Below, piece after piece: positions 25,401 to 33,646 of a DNA stretch of 64,000 nucleotides. The DNA comes from Polytrichum commune (taxonomy: Eukaryota; Streptophyta; Polytrichopsida; Polytrichales; Polytrichaceae), in contig OX485809.1 of NCBI GenBank assembly GCA_950295325.1, positions 14,260,001-14,324,000 of the forward strand, read 5' to 3'. The number at the start of each line of letters is the position of its first letter. Positions within the stretch are counted from its first letter, which is position 1. A program made the position numbers and the translations under genes. The notes beneath the pieces are model-generated. The model was not told the DNA's origin. It was given only the letters and a program-made list of their open reading frames with translations, and did not search any database.

Positions 25401-26840
25401 TAGTCAACATTTTTTTTTTGGGGGGGGATATGTGACCATTTAACGAGCACGAGAATCGTCACTTCGATAATGTTTAATAGGATGTTCATATGAAATCCAC
25501 AAGTTATGAGGAAAGTGGTACAACCTCAACATGGATTCGCTAACTATCTTGGGGGGAAAAAAAAAAAAAAAAAAAAACTTAGATTGATATCTTTAAGGTA
25601 TAATTACATGTTGGCTTTGTGATCTTCACATTTCCTCATCCAAAAAACACAATGTAGATTGTTCACAACATGCTTCCATTTCAAGCTAACTTATGATTAG
25701 CTTAATGTAACTCCTTTGGGGTATCCCACTTACATTTTGAGGTGGCCCTAGCGTGCATTAAAAGCACAATCAGATATAGCAAAATGATGATGGTAACTGG
25801 AACCTGCAAGTTACCTATTTGAGGATCACAAAGATAACTCCATTTGAATCTCATGCACACCGAACCCGAAATCTGAAACCTTCTAGCATGTAAAAAGAAG
25901 ATTAATTACCGTGGTAGGGTGATTATGCAATTTTTATTTGTGAAAAAATAAACATAGGCTTGCTATAAAACTCAAATACTTGACTACACTAATTATTTTA
26001 TTTAGTGAGGGTGGGATAATAGTGTGTGTGGGAAATTAGTGAAGGTGATACTAAATACCTTCATCCTATGAAATTAGTGCCACCATAAGATCTAGGAAGC
26101 ATTGTTCATCCCGACACTATTCACTAAAAGTACCAACACTATTTACTATAAATAATATACTCATAGCAAAACTATTCACAACATTCATGCTATTCATACC
26201 AACATCAATTTCTCCTTATTATCTAAGTTTCTTTCCCAAATTAGTCTAGTTCAAGCAATATGAGGTGAATCAGCAACATACCTATAGGGGGTCAAGTTTT
26301 GATGTTGGATGGATGAGATATATGCTTGTATGCAATAATTCTCCCTCTCCAAATATTTTGGACTTGTGTATGCAGGTAGATTACTTGGTTTATTCACAAA
26401 CAGGTAGGTTTCATGCAGGGACAGTCGAGTAAGCATAATGAACTGAAATGTTTTACAAACAACACACAACATCACAAGTGCAGGATACATTGTCGACCAA
26501 GTTCATTTCACTTTATACAATAATGCTAAAAATACAGTTTATGTTGGGAGGACAACCTAGTGTTGATGTCCAATTGCCTGGGGTAAGGGAATCTCTCAGA
26601 TGGCACATAGTATACTACAGTCCCATAATTTATCTAATACTTGTCCCAAGAAAACTTTGATGTGTCAATTTTTTTTCCTAAATAACCCTTTGAGGGATGT
26701 GTGTTGAAGTTTATGTTCATGATTCTTTAATGACCAAAAAAGCCTTGATTTAGCTCCCAGTAAAGTTCTCCCTACAAGTTTGTATTCCTATTGAATGATT
26801 TCCCCTGTAAAGGGACAGTATATACACACTACTACCAGAT
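22460..26840. other. Gene-free stretch upstream of the TFIIIA-like 3' end
   Basis: No gene supported. It contains a 141-bp foldback (22985-23125), a partial copy of the agttatcc-family MITE (about 23885-24130), an inverted partial copy of the caaatccaaatc repeat (25390-25540), an A22 run near 25556-25577, and about 25985-26180, a fragment related to the nested element at 53 kb. 26240-26660 is less AT-rich with a few splice-like signals, but I could not build an exon chain there. Confidence 0.5.
22985..23125. repeat. Near-perfect 141-bp foldback (hairpin)
   Basis: Two arms of about 70 nt are complementary at roughly six of every seven positions and meet at 23055 with almost no loop (cggAccg). 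The inner arm 'aatattcctcacattcgg' and the outer blocks 'tgtgggactcaca' and 'aacattattca' are perfectly paired, with mismatches between. It could be a foldback transposon remnant, a young inverted-duplication small-RNA locus, or a simple inverted duplication. The lack of a loop argues against a standard microRNA precursor. Confidence 0.85.
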
Positions 26841-28857
26841 TTAACAAGACTGACACTTCCTTCCTGACAACTCACACATGACTTTGAAGGCATAGCGTTT
26901 GGTAAAAAGGTCATCAACATGTTGAATCATAAAACGTTTCCGGCCACCTTGTGGTCTCATTCCGAATTCAATATCTTCAGCTTCAAAATCTACAACCTGT
27001 ATCAGCCAAAACTAATGTCAATGAATAGGTCAATTTTGAGAGATGATAGTATTAGGTCAGTACGTTCTTTGCCATGAGATCTGCTGCAAAGTAGTCACTT
27101 TGCTCTATGAGCACAGTGTATTCCTAAGAGAACCAGGAACATTGATTTAGACACCTATCACCAAAAAATAGCTCATATATCATTGTTGTACACTTAGACT
27201 TGGTTGAATAACCTACAAGAGAATACTTGCTCCTGAAGACATAACAGTTACATTCCTATCAAGAAGTAAATCCAATGTGAAGGAAAAGTACAGCCAACTG
27301 GAGAAGCCTTGTCACATGTGTGAGAACTAAGACCTCATGTAAGTTATGCAGACTTTCCACAATGAAGAGATGATGGTTTACTAGAATTGTGTGCAACACT
27401 TTTAGTACTTCTGATGGCTGAGAGTGAACAACAGCTTCATGCTTTGTCACCTTATATGGAGTTCGCATAGTGCACTGTGAGCACTTGAACTGCTCTGATG
27501 TGTGTGTCCAAATTGGATTTATGAAAACAGATCATCTTACAAATATCAATCACCTAGTAATGCACACCTCGTGGAGGAGGACCAAGAATGTTCACGATCT
27601 GAACGTATTTGCATACTGACTCTCAATCCATCATCCTAATTCCTTCATCTTTTAATGTTACTCGGTGAGGGACAAAAATTTGCATCCAAAGGGACTCACT
27701 TGACTGACAAATTGCTTATGTATCCTCACAGGATTTGGCTGTAAGTGCACCTCACAATAACATATATACCACACAGTCCTATAACCACAGAGAAGCAAGG
27801 ATGTGCTCAAATGAAGCTAGGAACCATACCGAGCTATAAGTATGCAGACAAGCAGGATGAGGACACTGGATCCTAAGAGCTCCTCCAGTGTGCAGTAAAA
27901 TGTGCATCTTCAGTTGTCTTCTCAACATGGATAAGCCACATACATCACAAATGACATGACAATGTGACAATTTGCGGTGTGCTTGTAGCTGAGGAACATC
28001 AGCAAATACCTCCCCACACCCCGGTTCCATGCACACTACCTGGTCAACCACCATGGACTCTGCATTGCATACCCAAAGGAAGCAGCATCATAGAGCAAAT
28101 CATCAACAATGATATAAGTAAAAGGAGATTGAAGCAACTGAATGTTCCTCGGAGGTTATTACCCTCCAAGTACTAATCCAGTCTAAGGCACCTTGACTTC
28201 AGAGTTCGGATGGGATCTGGTAGGCCTTAGTTTCTCCAAAACAATCACTGTGAGCAGCAGCATCACAGAGCAAAACCATCAGAAGTGACATAACAAGTAG
28301 ACTAGTAGGAGAATGAAGCACTGGATGTTCCCAAGAGGGTTGCTACCCTCCCAGTACTAACCCAGCCTAAGGCACCTTGACTTCAGAGTTCGGATGGGAT
28401 CTGGTAGGCCTTAGTTTCTCCAAGCCGCAACCTGTTCATTTCTTGAAAAAAAACCAACGACACCAATTCAACAAAATATTCTCATAAACTCAAATCCTAT
28501 GTAACCAAACCCCTACCCAACCCTAACTCCAAGACCCTCTTCCAACATGGGCAATCAATAATGCCCACATATGCAACTACCGGCACCATTTCAAAAGCAA
28601 TTCTAAAAGCCTTACAATACATCCAAAACACACTAAAAACATCGGCAACGCATCAAGAAGAGCACCAAGCCACACAAACTCTTAACCCTAACACTATGCG
28701 CTTACCTTGTCAGAGTGAGAAGCCATGTGCTGCTTCAGCAACGCGGGTTTGTGGAGACACATTCCACACACCAAACACGTGTACTTCCCCTCTCTCTCTC
28801 CCTCCTGCCGTTGCTCTCTCCGCTTTCGTCATCACCTTCAATTTTGGAAGATTGCAT
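26841..28857 (-). CDS. TFIIIA: TFIIIA-like zinc-finger gene with 5S-mimic intron
   Basis: Transcription factor IIIA binds the 5S rRNA gene and 5S rRNA. Exons read by eye on the minus strand, all phase 0: 28706-28857, 27830-28057, 27700-27738, 27409-27492, 27064-27123 and 26841-26996, with stop at 26841-26843. Exon 1 encodes a finger (YTCLVCG then LLKQHMASH) and stops at SDK before GTAAG, the same position where Arabidopsis TFIIIA carries its 5S-mimic exon. Exon 2 has QVVCMEPGCG, HVICDVCG and IQCPHPAC fingers. Exon 4 has FKCSQC ending KHEAVVH. The last exon ends in the TFIIIA tail (DFEAED then RPQGGRKRF). Oddities: only about five finger-like units instead of nine, the penultimate exon (DYFAADLMAKN) has lost the Cys and His of the last finger, the third finger's second His is missing, and the ATG at 28855-28857 is out of frame with the first finger across a GA tract. 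It may be a diverging paralogue or a decaying gene. Acceptors at 28057 and 27492 need the second AG of 'cagag'. Confidence 0.75.
28137..28239 (-). ncRNA. 5S rRNA mimic (P5SM) element, downstream copy
   Basis: Read on the minus strand this contains CCCATCCGAACTCTGAAGT, matching the 5S rRNA segment CCCATCAGAACTCCGAAGT, then AGTACTTGGAGGGTAATA and CCTCC, matching the loop E and helix IV part of 5S. It lies inside the first intron of the TFIIIA-like gene. In Arabidopsis and other plants such a 5S mimic is an alternative exon with a premature stop; ribosomal protein L5 binds it and promotes skipping, linking TFIIIA to L5 and 5S levels. Shares 57 identical bases (28183-28239) with the second copy. 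Confidence 0.85.
28318..28423 (-). ncRNA. 5S rRNA mimic (P5SM) element, upstream copy
   Basis: A second, tandem copy of the 5S-like cassette, offset 184 bp from the other. The 5S-matching core 28367-28423 is identical in both. The helix IV-like part differs but still pairs (GGGAGGGT with ACCCTCTT here; TGGAGGGT with ACCTCCGA in the other copy). If spliced in at the AG after 'gagaaactaag', the frame following SDK would read eight codons and stop at TGA. Splice sites of the cassette are inferred, not demonstrated. Confidence 0.85.
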
Positions 28858-29380
28858 TCAACCACTTTGAGCAAAAATTGTTTCTTACTTCACATCCAAG
28901 AGTGCCCTTCCTCGTGTGTTTTGGAAGAGATGAGCATGCGGAATGGCCCCCTAAAACTGCAAAAGACGATTATTGTTGAAACCACAATACCAAGTATTGG
29001 TTTTAAAATATATTCGTCAATCTTATGGTTATGGTTACATTCTCACAGAGGTATCATCATACGCCGGGGGCCTCAAACCTTAAACCCTAAACCCTAATCC
29101 TTTCATTTCATTTCAAATATTTTACGGTGTCAAACAACATGTTCGCTTTACGAAAGAAGTTCGCGACGAATTAACCCTCTGCTACAGCATCGTCTGCAAC
29201 AAGTTTAAGTAGTGACACATTTAACTTCAAGATTGCTCTCATGAGAGAACATGCTTCTTCAATCCTAAAACCTTGGACCTCCGAATGTGCCAAGAAAATG
29301 AAGCAAGCTGGAAGCCACAGTTACCACGAACTCATCAATTATCCCAAACTATAAGAATTTAATGACAAGGTGAACATTAC

Positions 29381-29571
29381 CTTGAGTAGAAGAGAATCGG
29401 GTTGGCTATGCTGGGATCCACAGGACCATCTGAACTTTCTGAGCTGTCATTACAATGACTCTGCTGCTCAACACTTAATGCAAGCTCTGCTTGTTGATAA
29501 CCTTTGCTCTTCAAGTATGCCAACACTGCTTGCACGACTTTATCATCCTCCATTTCTTTCTCGTCCTCCAT
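29381..29571 (-). CDS. TAF5: Orphan TAF5-like first exon (LisH domain)
   Basis: ATG at 29569-29571 opens a 63-codon exon ending TCA AG before the donor GTAATG. The product starts with an acidic leader, then VVQAVLAYLKSKGYQQAE, a LisH-type dimerisation helix as in the N-terminus of the TFIID subunit TAF5, and ends DPSIANPILFYSR, which resembles the conserved TAF5 stretch before its first intron. TAF5 is a WD40 scaffold of TFIID and should run for more than 600 residues. I found none of its following exons (NTD2 or WD40 repeats) between here and the TFIIIA-like gene 500 bp downstream on the same strand. It is therefore an exon fragment, a gene with a very long intron continuing to the left, or a relic. 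Confidence 0.5.
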
Positions 29572-30204
29572 TTTTATAGCATTACAGAAACACCACAGAA
29601 CTTTGACGCAACCCGAATTGATTTAAGAGAAATGCAACAAAAGAGTATCACCTACTCATGACATCATCAAGGACAAACTTAAGTTTAGTACTGGCAACAC
29701 ATGGAAACAAAATTTGAATAATAAACAGAATATGCACATGAAATATTTGTGCACTTGATTGCACAGTACTGAAATAGATTGCAAACCATCGGCTATTTGG
29801 TGTCTATCTTCACATCTAGAAAGAATTATTGCGCAATTCTTGAGTAGAATTTACTAGAATATTTTTTTGGAAACGTAAGTAACATCGCATTGTACAGGTT
29901 GTATCAAAAACAGAACGTGAAGCGTGAGCAGCATTACCTTTCAATGAACGAAGCTCGGAAGCTCCTCTGCTCCGAATTCCCCAATGCTCAAAACCTTCGC
30001 AAAGCCATGGCACCAGCCCGTCGAGCCTGCATAAAACATTCATCCGTGTTCTTCAACTAATAGGCCGTTCACTCCGTTCACTGCCACCAGTATGTGTGGG
30101 CCTATGTTCGGGGAAAATCGGTCATTATGTACAGATGACCTGGTTGAGTTCGAGAAAGAATGCGGTTCAATTTGAGAAATGACCTGAAGTTACAAAGACA
30201 GAGA

Positions 30205-30460
30205 CGAACTGGTTGATTTTGAGAAATTACCCAGTTAAAGTTCAAGACTTCACGAGAATTTGGTACCTAAAGTTACAAAAACGAACTGGTTGATTATGAG
30301 AAATGACCCGGTTGAAGTTTGAGACCTCACGAGAATTTGGTACATAAGTTACAAAGACGAATAGGTTGATTCTGAGAAATGACCCGGTTGAAGTTTGAAA
30401 CTTCATGACAATTTTGTACCTTAAGTTACAAAGATGAACCGGTGAGTTTGAGAAACTCAG
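30205..30460. repeat. 77-bp minisatellite, over three units
   Basis: Units begin cgaactggttgatt at 30205, 30282 and 30358 and a partial one at 30435, with spacing 77, 76 and 77 bp. Each contains 'gagaaatgacccggttgaag' or a close variant and ends 'taagttacaaaga'. Diverged half-units extend back to about 30130. Confidence 0.9.
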
Positions 30461-30967
30461 GAGGGGTAGCCATTGGTTGGAGTAGCAATATACGTGCGAA
30501 CAAATGATAGGGTATTTTAAAAAGATGGGGCTAAAAATTATAAATGGACTTAAGAGTAATATAGGGTATCAAAAATGGCACTGGACATCTTTAAAGTACT
30601 ATAGGGTATGGAATAATAGGTAATTTGGAATTATAAGTAATGCAAGCCATTTTTCTATTAACCCAAAGTAGAAATTTACATAATGATAGCATGTGAAAAA
30701 AAGAAGAGAATTGAAAGTAATACCCCCTATAAAATAATGGTTGTTCGCACCTATATCCTTAACTTTTTAACACACTGCCCCCCCCCCGGAGTTGAGAAAT
30801 AACTTGGTTGAACAAGACCTCACAAAACTTATCAAGCGTTGTAGAGGAATATAGAGAATATACCTCAAATTAATAAAGAGAAAACCGAAAGTTCATGCCA
30901 CATGTACCAGTAGGACTTGGAAAGAATAGAAATTTAACCGATCATACCAAAAAAATCTTCATGGACA

Positions 30968-31195
30968 ATTAGTCAAATATGATATTTAGTGTGACTTACT
31001 ATTTGGATTTACACGGTGCTATATCATTTTACTAATGAAATAAGTTTTTACCAAGAAAAGTTGTCAATGTTTTATAATGTCCAAACTACCAATTTAACAT
31101 TTGTTGGTACAATATGAAATGTACAGTAAATAAATATAGCATTGTGTAATTCCACATAATAAGCTTTGCCTAAATGTCATATTCAATGTAGTTAT
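30968..31195. mobile_element. Short MITE with ATTTAGTG ends
   Basis: The left part 'atgatatttagtgtgactta' followed by 'ctatttggatttacac' and the right part 'gcattgtgtaattccacata' form a diverged inverted repeat. The interior matches the copies at 20.64-20.82 and 3.46-3.61 kb. Non-coding. Confidence 0.6.
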
Positions 31196-31689
31196 AAAGA
31201 AATATGAATTCGTGGCCTTTTTGTAAACTCACTCATTTGGGAAAGTGAAAACGTAATGAATTATCTCGCTTGAAACTATCCAAAAGTGCGGAATTACCTC
31301 GCTCAAAATTATCTTGTTCGAGATTATCATATAGAACGAAATTATCCGACGTGTGAAATTACTGATCGCAGCAACGAACGAGCGAGTGGCAAGACCGATG
31401 CGACCAGTCGCTGCATTGCTATAAAGTTAATATAAAGTGCAAACATGCTGGTGGACGCCGGCGACTGGCCTCACAACCAGGTGTGGGGAGGCTATAACCC
31501 TCAACCTAAACCGTAGTAGTGACGTGGCCGCCTCAGAGGGCGACATTTTGGGAAATGATTATAAGCCTCCTCCTCAACATAACAAAACAACATAACAAAG
31601 CTGTATGAGAAATACATAAACTAATTTTGTCAAATAAAATATCTAGACACTATACACTCATGAATGCGGGAACCTACAACGAACGGGCT

Positions 31690-32130
31690 TAAGAAAATAC
31701 CGTTCCAACATGGCTATTACCATGCACATGTGGCACCCAGAGATGCCACTGCAATGCTAGGTTTAAACCAAACATACTGTGCGTAATAGGACATCCATAT
31801 AACTACCCCCCACCGGAAACCCCTACAACAGAAATCACTATACAATTCATAGAATTTACATACTGCAATGACAAATTTACCGCAGGAACCCTTGATGGGA
31901 AAACCACAAAATACCAACCGCTCATCAACAACATTATCACAAGAGGATGGAATGTAGCCCCACTCATGGTACTAGTTGCAGGCGCAAGAGCCACTACACA
32001 CATCCCGTCAATGAAAAAGCTGGAAACAATACTTAAACTCCCCCTAATAAAAATAAAAAACACATTCCAACAAATTAACATTATCGCCACACAATATGCA
32101 CACTCAATATTAGTCCATAAATGAAGACTA
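31690..32130 (+). pseudogene. Decayed retroelement fragment, restriction-like endonuclease motif
   Basis: A continuous plus-strand frame (about 31705-32130, no start codon) reads a cysteine/histidine cluster (LPCTCGTQRCHC), then ARFKPNILCVIGHP, then TIQFIEFTYCNDKF, a lysine and tyrosine (KTTKYQPL), and RGWNVAPLMVLVAGARA. The order (K-P-D/N, about 25 residues, E-F-T-Y, then K) resembles a PD-(D/E)XK restriction-like endonuclease as found at the C-terminus of some non-LTR retrotransposons and related elements. The expected Asp reads Asn here. Upstream and downstream frames are broken by stops. The family assignment comes from the motif pattern alone. Confidence 0.5.
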
Positions 32131-32139
32131 GAGAACATA

Positions 32140-32915
32140 CAATCTATCACAAACCTTCAAGACCTAGAATAACTAAACTACCTATTCCACAACCTGGTAC
32201 ACCGTGCCATATAAAACAATACCACTTCACTGGATAAACACCACTAACAATTATCACAAACTACCGGTGACCGGTTAACCGGCTATCTGTTACTAATATA
32301 GTGTCTACTCCCTGCAAAAGGTGAAGTAGTTCTACATCTAACGCTATTGCCCTTGGGTGTGGCTAAGGATGTTTTACGAACATACACTTTATTCACTCCA
32401 GCCTCCTCCGTAGACCGGTTCTTCTTCTTCTTCCTCCTCCTCGACCATTTAAAACCCATTATACCTTAGAGAGGGTGGTAGTCCAGAATGCCCTCCACTC
32501 AAGCCCTTCCCCTACACCTCCTCAAGAATTAGGCCAAATGTGTGAACGTAATGGACGCATAGGCTGGATAGCATCCACATCTGTTTCCCACTCGATTCTT
32601 CATTGCCAACAAGGGATCCGGGATTGAACGAAGGTTTGAATGAGGGAACTCCTGGAGCAGGCTTGAGTGAGTGGTATCAAGAACAGCAGTGTTGGTGAAT
32701 TGGAAGAACGTTGAATATGAAGTGATGGAACTGAATTAGGGGTTCGCTGGGAAGCCTGGAGCTGTATTGTGTGAATGGTGTTACTCTGGAGCTGGCTATG
32801 GTGCAAGAGCAACCGCAATCGCAGCCGCAACCGCATCCACTGACATTTGACAATTCAAGGTTGGCCAACGTTGTTTTGAGGTGGAGTTTCTCAGTTTGAT
32901 TCCTTGGCATTCATA
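32140..32915. other. Intergenic DNA upstream of the SRPBCC gene
   Basis: No supported coding region. 32600-32880 is less AT-rich, with a CAAC/CGCAAC run at 32810-32840, and could include the promoter or 5' leader of the plus-strand gene that starts at 33647, but no defined element can be named. Confidence 0.35.
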
Positions 32916-33617
32916 TGAAATTGGGCAGTTTTACGAGCTACGTTTAATCATCTCCACACTAAAACCCAATTTGACTTTATCCACATTTTCCCAGAATTTT
33001 CCACCATTCTGCTTTGCCGGTCCATGTTCAGGTTTTCAAACATTTCGAAGAATCTGGATGATGTGTTCAATCAAAAGCTGACTCAAGAGATTCCGACCAG
33101 ATAGGAGTAACATGTGATTCTTTGGAATTCAGCGGAAATTTGGGGTCATACAGTCTTCTTCCGGGATAACACAGTGATTCTTGAATTGGGCATTTTGATG
33201 AGCTACATCCATTCATCTCCACACTTAAACCAAATTGCACTTTGTCTGCATTTGCCCAGATTTCTTCACCATTGTGCTTTGGCAGTTCATGAGAGGTTTG
33301 AAACCTTTCGAAGAAATTGGATGGTGTGTTCAATCAAAAGCTCAATAAAGAGAGGCAGATCGGAGAGGAGTAACATGTGATCTTATAGCCTGAGATAGTG
33401 TAGTGATTCTTGAATTGGGCAGTTTGACCAACTACATTCATTCACCGCCACACTAAAACCCCATTTGTTTTTTTCTACATTTGCCCAGATTTCTTCACCA
33501 TTGTGCTTTGGCGGTTCATGTTGAGGTTTGGAGCATTTTGAAGAATTTGGATGGTGTGATTCAATCAAAAGCTCAATAGAGAGAGGCAGACCAGATAGGA
33601 GTAACATGTGATCTTAT
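32916..33617 (+). repeat. Threefold tandem repeat just upstream of the SRPBCC start
   Basis: Three diverged units are anchored by 'ttcaatcaaaagct' at 33066, 33329 and 33560 (spacing 263 and 231 bp). Shared text includes 'gaattgggca', 'atctccacact', 'ttcttcaccattgtgctttg' and 'aggagtaacatgtgat'. The last unit ends about 30 bp before the inferred start codon, so the repeat is the promoter or 5' untranslated region of that gene. Confidence 0.85.
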
Positions 33618-33646
33618 AGCCTGCGATTTGGAACCAGAAAAAGGCG

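Larger units (their letters stand above)
28081..28423 (-). repeat. Tandem duplication carrying the two 5S mimics
   Basis: Units 28081-28239 and 28256-28423 align from 'agcagcatca' to 'ctccaa', with short indels in the flank and near identity in the 5S-like core. The duplication therefore included intron flank as well as the cassette. Confidence 0.85.
29572..31690. other. Intergenic DNA with minisatellite and MITE
   Basis: Apart from the 77-bp minisatellite (30205-30460) and a MITE (30968-31195), nothing coding is evident. A C9 run lies near 30778-30787. Confidence 0.5.

Noticed and set aside
28706-29571. Fusion transcript joining the LisH exon to the first TFIIIA finger
   Set aside because: A formally in-frame AG exists in the GA tract, but it lacks any pyrimidine tract and the join has no counterpart in either family.
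30205-30460. CRISPR-like array
   Set aside because: Units are contiguous diverged 77-bp tandem copies without unique spacers, in a plant genome.
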